Below the pieces are notes generated by a model, which was not told the DNA's origin, did not search any database, and was given only the letters and a program-made list of their open reading frames with translations. Positions 49,712 to 58,939 of a stretch of DNA of 64,000 nucleotides are shown piece by piece. Both the position numbers and the translations under genes were made by a program. The DNA is from UBA8337 sp965662725 (GTDB lineage Bacteria > Pseudomonadota > Alphaproteobacteria > RS24): assembly GCA_965662725.1 (NCBI GenBank), contig CBFIIT010000002.1, positions 1 through 64,000 on the forward strand, given 5' to 3'. Each line of letters opens with the position of its first letter. The first letter of the stretch is position 1.

Positions 49712-51184
49712 GTGAGCGCATACGACGATAATCTTGTGGAACTTACGGTTTCGGAACTGTCGGGACAGGTCAAAAGATTGGTCGAAGACAGTTTCGGGCG
49801 GGTGCGGGTGCGTGGCGAATTGGGCCGCGTATCGCGACCGGCTTCGGGACATGTTTATTTTGATGTGAAAGACGATAAAGCGGTGCTGTCGGGTGTGATG
49901 TGGAAGGGCACGGCACAGAAATTAGCCATGCAACCCGAGCAAGGCTTGGAGGTTATCGTCACCGGAAAGCTGACGACTTTCGCCGGTCAATCACGTTATC
50001 AAATGATTGTCGAAGCAATGGAACCGGCCGGTGAGGGCGCGCTGATGGCGCTTTTGGAAGCGCGCAAAAAACAATTGGCGGCTGAGGGCTTGTTTGATGA
50101 AAGCCGCAAGCAGGCTTTGCCTTATTTACCGGAAACCATTGGCGTGATTACCAGCCCGTCAGGCGCCGTGATACGCGATATTTTGCATCGTCTGGCCGAC
50201 CGCTTTCCGCGCCATGTGTTGGTGTGGCCGGTGCGGGTGCAAGGCGAGACCTGCGCCGATGAAGTGGCCAAAGCCATTGCCGGATTTAATGCGCTGCCTG
50301 AAGACGGGCCGATTGCCCGGCCCGATGTGCTGATTGTTGCGCGCGGCGGCGGCAGTCTGGAAGATTTATGGGGCTTTAATGAAGAGATTGTTGCGCGCAC
50401 GGCGGCGCAATCGGATATTCCGCTGATTTCGGCTGTCGGCCATGAAACCGATACAACATTGATTGATTTTGCTGCTGACCGTCGCGCCCCGACGCCGACC
50501 GCTGCGGCGGAAATGGCGGTGCCTGTTCGGGCCGATTTGGCGGCACAAATAAATGATTTTGAAACGCGGCTGCTGCGCGCACAAACCAGACGGTTTGAGC
50601 AAGCGCGCAATCATCTGGACGGTTTGGCGCGCGGCCTGCCCAAGCTGGAAGATATGTTGGCTTTGCCGGCGCAAAGACTGGATGCAGTGGCGCAAAGATT
50701 GGCCGGAGGCCTGCAAGCCAATATTAATAAGCAAGCGGCGCATTTGGCACAAAACGCAGCGCGGCTAACACCGGCTGCCTTAAAAACCCGTATGAGCTAT
50801 GCCGGAGAACGTGTGCAATCTCTCATGGCGCGGGCGGCGCGGCAAATTGAGGTGCGCTTGCAACAACACCATGCCGGTCTGGAGGCGATTAGCCGCCAGC
50901 TGAGATTATTGAGCCATGAAAGCGTCTTGGAACGCGGCTTTGCGCTGGTGTTGGATGAGGCGGGAAAGCCGTTGCGCAAAGCGGCGCAAGCCAAAACCGG
51001 CAGCTTGCTGGATATTCGCCTTGCTGATGCGCAACATATTGCGGCGCGGGTTGAAGACGTCGGTAAAGCGGTTTCACCGCAAGAACCGAAAGCGGAGAAA
51101 CCGAAAGCGGCAAAAAAATCAAAACCCAAACCGTCTGGCGATGCCAAACCGTCTGGCGATGATGGACAGGGTCAGCTATTGTAA
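49712..51184 (+). CDS. xseA: Exodeoxyribonuclease VII large subunit
   Basis: Single-strand DNA exonuclease subunit of 490 residues. The N-terminal OB-fold is LTVSELSGQVKRLVEDSFGRVRVRGELGRVSRPASGHVYFDVKD; the nuclease domain has VITSPSGAVIRDILHRL, ARGGGSLEDLWGFNEE and SAVGHETDTTLIDFAADRRAPTPTAAAEMAVP. A long coiled-coil arm follows, and the C-terminus is a lysine/proline-rich tail (KPKPSGDAKPSGD, encoded by a short tandem repeat). GTG 49712 is the start; the upstream GCGGAAAACG is a weak ribosome site. The small subunit xseB is not in the window. Confidence 0.96.
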   Translation: MSAYDDNLVELTVSELSGQVKRLVEDSFGRVRVRGELGRVSRPASGHVYFDVKDDKAVLSGVMWKGTAQKLAMQPEQGLEVIVTGKLTTFAGQSRYQMIVEAMEPAGEGALMALLEARKKQLAAEGLFDESRKQALPYLPETIGVITSPSGAVIRDILHRLADRFPRHVLVWPVRVQGETCADEVAKAIAGFNALPEDGPIARPDVLIVARGGGSLEDLWGFNEEIVARTAAQSDIPLISAVGHETDTTLIDFAADRRAPTPTAAAEMAVPVRADLAAQINDFETRLLRAQTRRFEQARNHLDGLARGLPKLEDMLALPAQRLDAVAQRLAGGLQANINKQAAHLAQNAARLTPAALKTRMSYAGERVQSLMARAARQIEVRLQQHHAGLEAISRQLRLLSHESVLERGFALVLDEAGKPLRKAAQAKTGSLLDIRLADAQHIAARVEDVGKAVSPQEPKAEKPKAAKKSKPKPSGDAKPSGDDGQGQLL

Positions 51185-51204
51185 CGTCCGAAAAGGAGCA
51201 GGAC

Positions 51205-51405
51205 ATGGCAGGTGGTGAAGCACAAATCAGATATCTCGACGGCGATTTTGACGTGATGATGCCCGGCGCCTATGTGCTGTGCGCCATTACCGGCAAGCAA
51301 ATCGCGCTGGAAGATTTGCGCTATTGGAGTGTGGCGCGACAGGAGGCCTATATTGATGCCGATGCTTCCATGCAGGCGGAACTTGATAATGCTGCGCAAG
51401 GCTAG
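51205..51405 (+). CDS. DUF2093 family small protein
   Basis: A 66-residue protein, IRYLDGDFDVMMPGAYVLCAITGKQIALEDLRYWSVARQEAY being the family hallmark (described as residues about 8-50: a GxYVxCAxTGxxIxLxxLRYWSVxRQE pattern). AAGGAG at 51192-51197 serves ATG 51205. It sits between xseA and an M23 peptidase gene, its usual place in alphaproteobacteria. One Cys near the TGK suggests a degenerate zinc site. No function is known. Confidence 0.88.
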   Translation: MAGGEAQIRYLDGDFDVMMPGAYVLCAITGKQIALEDLRYWSVARQEAYIDADASMQAELDNAAQG

Positions 51406-52219
51406 CCTGTTTTTCATTTTATTGTTTTTGCCTTTGGCCACTGCGGCGATGCCATTGCCGCGCGATTATGTAAAAGCGCAGAGTGGGCAATTTGTGCAAG
51501 GCGGTTTAATCGTGCTGCATTTGAAAGAGAATGTAACAGTTAAGCTGAACGGCGCGCTTTTGCCGAAAGTCGGCGATCGCACCGTGCTGGGCTTTGGCCG
51601 CGATGCCGATATACAGCAAACGCTTTCCTTTATCGGCCAAGGCCGCACCGAAAATCTGTCCGTAACGCTTAAAAAGCGCAGCTATAATATTCAACGCATT
51701 GACGGTCTGCCGCCGGCCATGGTGACACCGCCCGAAGAAGCATGGCCGCGCATTGCGCGGGGCAGTAAGCTGAAACGCGCGGCGCGCGCGATTGCCAGCC
51801 GACATGACGGTTTCGCGGAAGGATTTGTCTGGCCGACCAAGGGTCGCATTACCGGCGTTTATGGCAGCCAGCGTTTTTATAATGGTGAAGCGCGGCGACC
51901 GCATTTCGGCATAGATATTGCCGCCAAGCGCGGCACGCCGGTGCGTGCGCCCGCTTCCGGCACGGTTACTTTGGCCGAACCGAATATGTATTTTGAAGGC
52001 GGTTTGGTGTTTATCGATCACGGCCTGTCCGTGACCTCGGCCTATATGCATCTGGACAGCCTAAAAGTGAAAGTCGGCGACACGGTTAAACGCGGCGATG
52101 TGATTGCAACAGTCGGCTCCACCGGTCGCTCAACCGGCCCGCATCTTGATTGGCGCATGTTTTGGCGCGGCGCGCGCATTGACCCGGCCCTGCTGGCTGA
52201 GGGAAAGCCAGATCAGTAA
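51389..52219 (+). CDS. M23 family (LytM-type) metallopeptidase
   Basis: Exported peptidase-fold protein of about 276 residues. ATG 51389, inside the end of the DUF2093 gene, gives a clear signal peptide (RKASLFFILLFLPLATAA). The C-terminal LytM domain has HFGIDIAAKRGTPVRAPASGTV (HxxxD zinc ligands) and YMHLDSLKVKVGDTVKRGDVI, then GSTGRSTGPHLDWRMFW: the usual HxH ends in Asp here (HLD), a form I have seen described for alphaproteobacterial relatives, so zinc binding could be altered. It probably trims peptidoglycan or regulates an amidase in the periplasm. Its end overlaps the convergent lpxK end by seven bases. Confidence 0.88.
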   Translation: MLRKASLFFILLFLPLATAAMPLPRDYVKAQSGQFVQGGLIVLHLKENVTVKLNGALLPKVGDRTVLGFGRDADIQQTLSFIGQGRTENLSVTLKKRSYNIQRIDGLPPAMVTPPEEAWPRIARGSKLKRAARAIASRHDGFAEGFVWPTKGRITGVYGSQRFYNGEARRPHFGIDIAAKRGTPVRAPASGTVTLAEPNMYFEGGLVFIDHGLSVTSAYMHLDSLKVKVGDTVKRGDVIATVGSTGRSTGPHLDWRMFWRGARIDPALLAEGKPDQ

Positions 52220-53238
52220 GATTTATAAAGCCGATTGGCCTGTCCATCGGCAATCGATTGTTCAATCGCGGCCAGTAAATCGGCCTCATTCTCAATCTGT
52301 AAAGCAATGTTCAGCACATGCGCTGCTTCAGCCAGCCGCGCGCGCGCGCTTTCCTTCGGTGCCTTTTTCAATCGCGCCATATCTTTTTCAGTGGTGATGA
52401 GCGGCGTGTTCAGGGCCAATAATTTCTCCGCTTCCGCCTCGGTGAAATTATGATGATCGGCAAAATGGCTGTGTCCGATAATCTCCAATCCATGCGCCTT
52501 TAGGCTGGCATGAAATTTCTCCGGTTTGGCAATGCCACAAAATGCGTGCAAATTGCTTTTGGGTTTTGCTTCAGTTGCGGAAATATATTGCCCATGAAAA
52601 ACCGGCTTACCGAAAGCCTCAACCGCATCCATGAGCAGAGCCAAACTTGGATGGGTCATTTCGCCCAGCACCAAAAGCGCGTCCAGTTTGGCCAATCCGA
52701 TATGCAAGGGCTGGCGCATCGGCCCGGCCGGCAGCAGGCGCTGATTGCCGAGGCCGCTCTGCCCATCAACAACAATCAGATTAAAATGATGCGCCATGGC
52801 AGGGTTTTGAAACCCGTCATCTTTGACCAGCACATTAGCCCCATCTTGCACGGCGAGGCGTAAGCTCTGCATACGCTCGGCGCCGATATAAACCGGCCAA
52901 TCGGCCGCCAGCATAAGCGGTTCATCCCCAACAGCTTGTGCATTATGCAAGCTCGCATTGACTTTCAGCGGCCCTTTTTCACTGCCGCCATAACCGCGCG
53001 ACAGCACGGCAGGCGATAAGCCTTTCGCCTTTAATCGATCACTCAGCCAGCGCACAGTCGGGGTTTTGCCGCCACCACCGGCGGTTAAATTACCGACACA
53101 AATAACCGGTTTGCCCGGATGCTGCGCATGGGTCAGCTTGCGATTTAACGCTTCCATAGCGCGATAAATCAGCGCCAGCGGCGTAAGAGCGAGGCTTGCC
53201 GGATGCGATGCTGATTGCCAGAAGCGCGGTTCAGCCAT
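52213..53238 (-). CDS. lpxK: Tetraacyldisaccharide 4'-kinase
   Basis: Adds the 4'-phosphate to the lipid A precursor at the inner membrane; about 341 residues. CVGNLTAGGGGKTPTVRWLSDRL is the P-loop, SRGYGG and DDGFQN are the family motifs, VVDGQSGLGNQRLLPAGPMRQPL follows. ATG 53238 is chosen because AGGAGG lies six bases upstream; it begins within the end of waaA, giving an overlap of eight bases. It is last in the waaA-lpxK pair, so Kdo transfer and lipid A phosphorylation are made together. Confidence 0.94.
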   Translation of the reverse strand: MAEPRFWQSASHPASLALTPLALIYRAMEALNRKLTHAQHPGKPVICVGNLTAGGGGKTPTVRWLSDRLKAKGLSPAVLSRGYGGSEKGPLKVNASLHNAQAVGDEPLMLAADWPVYIGAERMQSLRLAVQDGANVLVKDDGFQNPAMAHHFNLIVVDGQSGLGNQRLLPAGPMRQPLHIGLAKLDALLVLGEMTHPSLALLMDAVEAFGKPVFHGQYISATEAKPKSNLHAFCGIAKPEKFHASLKAHGLEIIGHSHFADHHNFTEAEAEKLLALNTPLITTEKDMARLKKAPKESARARLAEAAHVLNIALQIENEADLLAAIEQSIADGQANRLYKSY

Positions 53239-54562
53239 CATGCGCCTCCTGCGGAAGCGGCGTGCCTGGCGCGTCATCGGGGGCGGCCAAATAAGGCGCC
53301 AGTAAATTCAAAACGCGGTCGCGCGCGCCGCCCATTTCCGCACTGAAGTTTTGTGCCGCTTCAGCCATTTGCCGGCGTGTCGCTTGATTGTTTAACAGCG
53401 CGTTTATTTGCGCAGCCAATGTTGCACTATCGGCAATTTCGGCAACTGCTTTGCGCATGGTCATTTCTTCAAACAGATTTTGAAAATTGGCAATATGCGG
53501 CCCGTGCAAAATCGCGCAATCCAATTGCGCTGCTTCAAACGGGTTTTGTCCGCCATGCGGGACCAGCGTTCCGCCGATAAAAATTATATCGGCAAGGCGA
53601 TAGGCCAGCCCCATTTCGCCCAGCGTATCCATCAGATAAATATCGCTATCGGCATGTATTGCATCGCCCTTACTGCGCTGCGCCACCGCGTAATTATCTG
53701 CCTTTAATGTATCGGCGATTTTATTGCCGCGCTCAGGATGGCGCGGCACAATGACGGTTAAAATATCATCATGCGTTTCGCGCAAAAGACTGTGACATGC
53801 AGCCAGCATTTCTTCTTCGCCCGGATGGGTGCTGGCAGCCAGCCAAATGGGGCGCTTCTTTATCGCCTGTTGCAGGTTTTGAAGCTCTGCCATATCGGCA
53901 GAGAGCGGCGGTGAGTCGAGCTTTAAATTTCCCGGACGGGCAATATTGTCCAGCCCCAATGCCTCCAAACGGCTCGCGCTTATCTCATCTTGTGCGGTTA
54001 AAAGCTGAAAGCGACCAAGCAAATAGCGCGCCGTCTCAGACAGTTTTTGCCAGCGCCGAAAAGAACGCGGCGATAAACGCCCGTTCAACATAACCAGCGG
54101 AATCTCTCGGTCGGCGCACGCTTCAACCATATTCGGCCAAATTTCGCTTTCGACCCAAAAAGCAGCATCCGGCCGCCAATGGTCAAGAAAGCGAAGGTTC
54201 CATGCGCGGCGGTCCAGTGGCACAAATTGATGTTTCAGCCTTTGGCGGAGGGCCGCATGCGTGGATTGAAATCGCGCCACAATGGTCGCGGACGTTACCG
54301 TGCCGGTGGTCAGTAGAATATTTTGCGCCGGCCGACCGGTTAAAATATCTTCGATGAGTGGCAAGATGGAATTGGTTTCACCGACACTGGCGGCATGTAT
54401 CCAGACCAATTTTCCGGTCGGGCGTTTTAATGAGGCATGGCCGAAACGCTCGCGCAGGCGCACTTTATCTTCGCGCCCGCCCGCTGCGCGGCGGCGTAAG
54501 CTGAAACGCAAAAACGGCGATGCGAGAAAAGTCAAAAACCGATACAGCCGCAAAACGGCCAT
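53231..54562 (-). CDS. waaA: 3-deoxy-D-manno-octulosonic acid (Kdo) transferase
   Basis: Glycosyltransferase of 443 residues that adds Kdo to lipid A. An N-terminal membrane helix (LYRFLTFLASPFLRF) precedes the GT-B fold: LVWIHAASVGETNSILPL with the catalytic Glu, FWVESEIWPNM, LLGRFQLLTAQDEISASRLEALG, and FIGGTLVPHGGQNPFEAAQLDCAILHGPHIANF in the nucleotide-binding half. Its ATG overlaps the stop of the MsbA-like gene by one base, forming an msbA-waaA-lpxK operon on the minus strand. Confidence 0.95.
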   Translation of the reverse strand: MAVLRLYRFLTFLASPFLRFSLRRRAAGGREDKVRLRERFGHASLKRPTGKLVWIHAASVGETNSILPLIEDILTGRPAQNILLTTGTVTSATIVARFQSTHAALRQRLKHQFVPLDRRAWNLRFLDHWRPDAAFWVESEIWPNMVEACADREIPLVMLNGRLSPRSFRRWQKLSETARYLLGRFQLLTAQDEISASRLEALGLDNIARPGNLKLDSPPLSADMAELQNLQQAIKKRPIWLAASTHPGEEEMLAACHSLLRETHDDILTVIVPRHPERGNKIADTLKADNYAVAQRSKGDAIHADSDIYLMDTLGEMGLAYRLADIIFIGGTLVPHGGQNPFEAAQLDCAILHGPHIANFQNLFEEMTMRKAVAEIADSATLAAQINALLNNQATRRQMAEAAQNFSAEMGGARDRVLNLLAPYLAAPDDAPGTPLPQEAHDG

Positions 54563-56415
54563 TACTGATCCTCACCGGCAAATTGTTTTTCATATAAATC
54601 GGCGTAAACGCCATTGGCAGCCAGCAGCTCGCTATGCGTACCGTTTTCCACCACCGTGCCTTCTTGCATCACATAAATGCAATCGGCATGCATAATAGTC
54701 GACAGACGATGCGCGATCACCAAAGAGGTACGCCCCTTCATCAGCTCATTCAGGGCTGCTTGCACTTGTTGTTCGGACGCCGTGTCGAGGGCCGATGTCG
54801 CTTCATCCAGCAATAATATCGGCGCGTCTTTCAGCATGGCGCGGGCAATTGCGATACGCTGTTTTTGGCCGCCTGAGAGCCGCATGCCACTTTCCCCAAC
54901 CCGTGTTTCATAGCCGTCGGGCATATCGGAAATAAAATCATGCGCGGCGGCTTGTTTGGCCGCTTGCTCAATCGCTGCGCGGTCAGCATTTGGCGAGCCA
55001 TAGGCAATATTATTGGCAATTGTGTCGTCGAATAAAAACGGGTCTTGCGTCACCAAGGCAGTGGCGCGGCGCAGGCTGGCCAGCGACACGTCTCGGATAT
55101 CTTGTCGATCAATTTTAATGGTGCCGGAGCTGACGTCAAAGAACCGCAATGCCAAATTCAGCAAGGTCGATTTACCGGAACCCGAAGCGCCGACCAAAGC
55201 GATGGTCTGTCCGGCTTTGATATCTATCGATACGCCGTTTAGCGCTACCGTATCGCGGCCTTGATATTTGAAAGTCACCTTATCGAAAGAGACGGCACCG
55301 TCACTAACAGCCAATTCATTGGCGTTTTCGGCATCGGTAATTTCATCGCGCGCATCCAAAATGGCAAAAACGCGCATTCCGGCCGATACCCCTTCCTGCA
55401 ATATCGTTTGCATATTGGCAACCGAGCGCAGCGGCTGATAAACCGCCAAAAGCGCGGTGATAAAGCCCATAAATTCACCGGCGCTCAGATTGCCTTGCAT
55501 GGATTGATAGCCACCAACAAAAATAATCGCACCGACAGCGATACCGGCCAAAGCCTCGATCGCCGGACTGGCGGCGGCGCGGGCGCGAATGCCGCGCATG
55601 GTAAATTCCAAAACCCGGTCAATCGTCGTGCCGGCGCGGTCAATCTGGTCGTTTTCTTGCCCATAGGCTTTGACAATGCGCAAGCCGCTTAATGTTTCGG
55701 AAATCAATGTTGAAAATTCGCCGGTCTCTTGCAATCCGGCGCGCGAGGCCGAGCGGGTGACACGGCCCAAACGGCGCATAGAGGAAATCCCCATCGGCAC
55801 GACAATGATTGTGTAAATCAGTGCCAAATGCCAGTTAATCGTGAACATGAAGGCAATCAGCGCGATAATCGTCAGTAAGTGGCGCACCAGTGTGATGATG
55901 ATGTTGGAAACCGTGTCACGCAGGCGCGTCGCATCATTCATGAAAATGGAAATATAGGCGCCGCTATGCTGCTGGCCGACATAGGCGAGGTCGCCGCGCA
56001 CCAAACGCGAAAATAAATCGCGTTGCAAATTGGCAGTCGAACGCTGGCCGACAAAATTCATAATCACGTTAGAGCCATAAGTGGCGGCCCCCTTCACCAA
56101 GGAAATGGCAACCACGCCCAAAGGTATCAAAATCAGCATAGACTGGTTTTTATTATTGAACACTTCATCAACCGCTTGCTGGATAAACCAAGGCAGTGCG
56201 CCGGTGGTGGCCGCAATCAGCACATTCAGCAAAATCGATATGCCCAAAAGCCACAAATAAGGCCGCAAATAGCTTTGCAGCATGCGTGCAATCAGAGCCA
56301 CAGAACGCGACCGACGGGACTGATAATTTTGCTGAACAATCGACAATTTTTCGGCTGTTAAACCGGCAGTCAATTGTTCGCTGGCAGGTGTTTTGCTCAA
56401 ACTGTCACGGCGCAT
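54562..56415 (-). CDS. msbA: ABC transporter of the MsbA (lipid A exporter) type
   Basis: Half-transporter of about 617 residues with six membrane helices then an ATPase domain: VGASGSGKSTLLNLALRF (Walker A), TQDPFLFDDT (Q-loop), MRLSGGQKQRIAIARAMLKDAPILLLDEATSALD (signature and Walker B) and VIAHRLSTI (H-loop). It likely flips lipid A or its core across the inner membrane, given its operon with waaA and lpxK; similarity alone would also fit drug exporters. ATG 56415 is chosen because GGAGG lies six bases upstream. An acyltransferase gene often found here in other alphaproteobacteria is absent. Confidence 0.9.
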   Translation of the reverse strand: MRRDSLSKTPASEQLTAGLTAEKLSIVQQNYQSRRSRSVALIARMLQSYLRPYLWLLGISILLNVLIAATTGALPWFIQQAVDEVFNNKNQSMLILIPLGVVAISLVKGAATYGSNVIMNFVGQRSTANLQRDLFSRLVRGDLAYVGQQHSGAYISIFMNDATRLRDTVSNIIITLVRHLLTIIALIAFMFTINWHLALIYTIIVVPMGISSMRRLGRVTRSASRAGLQETGEFSTLISETLSGLRIVKAYGQENDQIDRAGTTIDRVLEFTMRGIRARAAASPAIEALAGIAVGAIIFVGGYQSMQGNLSAGEFMGFITALLAVYQPLRSVANMQTILQEGVSAGMRVFAILDARDEITDAENANELAVSDGAVSFDKVTFKYQGRDTVALNGVSIDIKAGQTIALVGASGSGKSTLLNLALRFFDVSSGTIKIDRQDIRDVSLASLRRATALVTQDPFLFDDTIANNIAYGSPNADRAAIEQAAKQAAAHDFISDMPDGYETRVGESGMRLSGGQKQRIAIARAMLKDAPILLLDEATSALDTASEQQVQAALNELMKGRTSLVIAHRLSTIMHADCIYVMQEGTVVENGTHSELLAANGVYADLYEKQFAGEDQ

Positions 56416-56485
56416 CTGCGCCCTCCGCATTGCCCTAATGATTCGAATTTATAGCACATTGTGGCGCGATGATGGCTTTTGGCTT

Positions 56486-57838
56486 TTAAAGGCCGGCCAG
56501 CGACATGTTTTCGACCAATATGGTCGGCGCATTGACACCGCGGCGAAAGGCCAAATCATCGGCCGCCGTCATATTCATAAACATCTCTTTCAAATTGCCG
56601 GCAATCGTCACTTCGCTGACCGGATAGGCAATCTCGCCATTTTCAATCCAAAAGCCGGATGCGCCGCGAGAATAATCGCCGGTCACGCCGTTGACCCCCA
56701 TGCCGATAAGCTCGGTCACATAAAGACCGGTGCCGATATTTTTCAGCATGGTCTCGACGCTATCGCTGCCGGCGCACATATAAAGATTGGTTGAAGAGGG
56801 CGAAGGCGGACCGCCAATGCCGCGCGCGGCACGGCCATTGGCTTCGAGTTCCAATTGGCGCGCTGAGGCGCTGTCCAGCCACCAGCATTGCAAAACCCCG
56901 TTTTTCACCGGCGTCAGCATTTCGGTTTTCACCCCTTCGCCGTCAAATCCGGCGGAGCGAAGGCCGCGCGGGCGCAGCGGGTCATCGCAAATAGTGATGG
57001 AATCGCTCATGATTTTTTCACCCATTTGCTCGCGCAAAAATGAGGTACCGCGGGCGATTGCACTTCCGGAAATCGCGCTTGATAAATGGCCGACCAAAGA
57101 GGCGGCAACGCGCGGGTCATACACAATATTGGTTTTGGTGCTTTCAATCTTACGCGGATTGAGCCGCTTGACGGTGCGCTCACCGGCTCGTTTGCCAATA
57201 TCTTCCGCTGCGTCCAAATCTTCTAAATGGCGCGCTGAATGGCTGGCATAATCGCGCTCCATTGTGTCACCTTCGCCGCCAATTACCGCGCAACTGGTTG
57301 AAAAGCTGGTTGAGGTATAGGCACCGGCAAAACCGTGACTGGTGGCCAAAGCGGTGGTCGCGCGGCCCCAACCGGCACCTGCGCCTTCTGAATTGGTAAT
57401 GCCGTCAATTGCCCGCGCCGCATCTTCGCAAGTCACGGCCATGTCGAGCAATTTATCGGCATCGGGCTCATAAGTATCGGCAATATCCAGTGCCGGAATC
57501 TCATCGCTCAATCGGTCTTCCGGCGCAAAACCGCAAAACCGGTCTTCCGGCGTTGCCCCGGCCATATCAACCGCGCGCTGCGCCAATTGCTGCAAAGCCG
57601 CATCATCCACGGCCGAACCGGAAACAAAAGCCTGCTTTTGACCGATCATCGCGCGCAGGCCGATATCTCGGCTTTCCGCCCTTTCCGTGTCTTCCAGCGT
57701 CCCCATGCGGCAAGAAACGGAAAGCGAGGCGCTGTCGCTGACCAATACATCAGCGGCATCAGCGCCGGCGGCTTTTGTCATTTCGATAAGTTTATGCGCC
57801 AAAGCAATATTGGCGGCTTCATTGTCGGCCAAAGTCAT
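56486..57838 (-). CDS. pmbA: TldE/PmbA, partner subunit of the TldD/TldE peptidase
   Basis: A 450-residue protein of the TldD/PmbA family. SRDIGLRAMIGQKQAFVSGS, TSFSTSCAVIGGEGDTMERDYASHSARHLEDLDAAE and GFDGEGVKTEMLTPVKNGVLQCWW are typical of the subunit that lacks the zinc motif. TldE forms a heterocomplex with TldD, a zinc protease that trims unfolded peptides, matures some peptide antibiotics and degrades antitoxins. Its partner is encoded at 62906 on the same strand, about 5 kb away. Downstream of the desaturase gene by 15 bases. Confidence 0.93.
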   Translation of the reverse strand: MTLADNEAANIALAHKLIEMTKAAGADAADVLVSDSASLSVSCRMGTLEDTERAESRDIGLRAMIGQKQAFVSGSAVDDAALQQLAQRAVDMAGATPEDRFCGFAPEDRLSDEIPALDIADTYEPDADKLLDMAVTCEDAARAIDGITNSEGAGAGWGRATTALATSHGFAGAYTSTSFSTSCAVIGGEGDTMERDYASHSARHLEDLDAAEDIGKRAGERTVKRLNPRKIESTKTNIVYDPRVAASLVGHLSSAISGSAIARGTSFLREQMGEKIMSDSITICDDPLRPRGLRSAGFDGEGVKTEMLTPVKNGVLQCWWLDSASARQLELEANGRAARGIGGPPSPSSTNLYMCAGSDSVETMLKNIGTGLYVTELIGMGVNGVTGDYSRGASGFWIENGEIAYPVSEVTIAGNLKEMFMNMTAADDLAFRRGVNAPTILVENMSLAGL

Positions 57839-57853
57839 CAGACATCCTGTCGA

Positions 57854-58897
57854 TTAGGCGGGTTCGGAAAAACCTTCAGTGAAATTACCCTTCAGGCGAT
57901 TGCGTCCATCATGGACAATATTGCCGGGCTTGTCTTCATCATCGGGCCGCGATGTGGCGCGACGCAAAACATCTAAGTAGCTTGGCGATAATTCTATGCG
58001 CTCGCCATAGCCCTCGGCCAAAAGCGTTTTATGCATTAGCGGCAAACGCCAGCACGGCACATGCATAATCAAATGATGTTCGACATGATAATTAACAAAA
58101 TAAGGGGCGATGAAAATCCGCGCCAACCATCCGGCATGGGTGGTGCGCGCATTTCGAAACGGGTCATTATTATCCGGCACAATCGCGTGCTCGGCGATGT
58201 TTCTGAGCCGCGTAATTGCCATGTGATAGGTCAAAAACGGTAGCACCCAGAACATTAAATAATAGCTCCAATGGAACAGAGCCGTGCAAGCCGCCAGAAT
58301 GACGCCATTGGCAATCACGCTGCCACCAAGTTTCGACCAAAAATGCTTCAACCGCCCGAAAAGCCCCAATTGCTTATCGCCAAACGCATTAAGAATTTGC
58401 GCTTTCCTTTGCTGATAGCCTGTCTGACCGCTCAAATCGCGCCAGATTTTGCGCTTCAGACTGGCGCGGGTAATCGGAAACGGCTTTGATAAAATCAAAT
58501 CCGGATCATCATCTTGCTGGGTGCGCATATGGTGTTGCAAATGATAGCGCCGATAAGCATCCGTGCGCGCCATCATCGGATAACCGCACAGCCAATCCGA
58601 CAGCCAATTATTCCAATTTGTCGAGCGAAACAGCGCATTATGGGCTGCATCATGCATCAATACGGCAATACCGAGCTGCCGCGCGCCGATGATTGTAATG
58701 GCGAGAATAAATGTCAGCGGATTGGGAAACAGATAAAACAATGCCATGGCACCGAAAATCATCCCCCAAGCATGGGCAATCAATGCCAGCCCGATCAAAT
58801 TGGAACGGCTTTGCAGTTTCTTCAAAACCGCATCGCTGACCAATTCACTGGCCTTGTAACGAAGCTTCACCGTCTCTGTCATATCTTTGCTCATCAT
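57854..58897 (-). CDS. Fatty acid desaturase
   Basis: Membrane di-iron desaturase of 347 residues. All three histidine boxes are present: HDAAHNALF, HLQHHMRT and VNYHVEHHLIMHVP. Several membrane helices lie between them. The boxes place it in the acyl-lipid desaturase/hydroxylase family; which bond is oxidised and whether the substrate is a phospholipid acyl chain or another lipid cannot be told. Tandem ATGs (58897/58894) follow a GCAGAG sequence. It is upstream of pmbA on the same strand, perhaps co-transcribed without a shared pathway. Confidence 0.9.
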   Translation of the reverse strand: MMSKDMTETVKLRYKASELVSDAVLKKLQSRSNLIGLALIAHAWGMIFGAMALFYLFPNPLTFILAITIIGARQLGIAVLMHDAAHNALFRSTNWNNWLSDWLCGYPMMARTDAYRRYHLQHHMRTQQDDDPDLILSKPFPITRASLKRKIWRDLSGQTGYQQRKAQILNAFGDKQLGLFGRLKHFWSKLGGSVIANGVILAACTALFHWSYYLMFWVLPFLTYHMAITRLRNIAEHAIVPDNNDPFRNARTTHAGWLARIFIAPYFVNYHVEHHLIMHVPCWRLPLMHKTLLAEGYGERIELSPSYLDVLRRATSRPDDEDKPGNIVHDGRNRLKGNFTEGFSEPA

Positions 58898-58939
58898 CTC
58901 TGCGCCAATTTTGGCGTTATCGGGAATATAGGATGTTTT

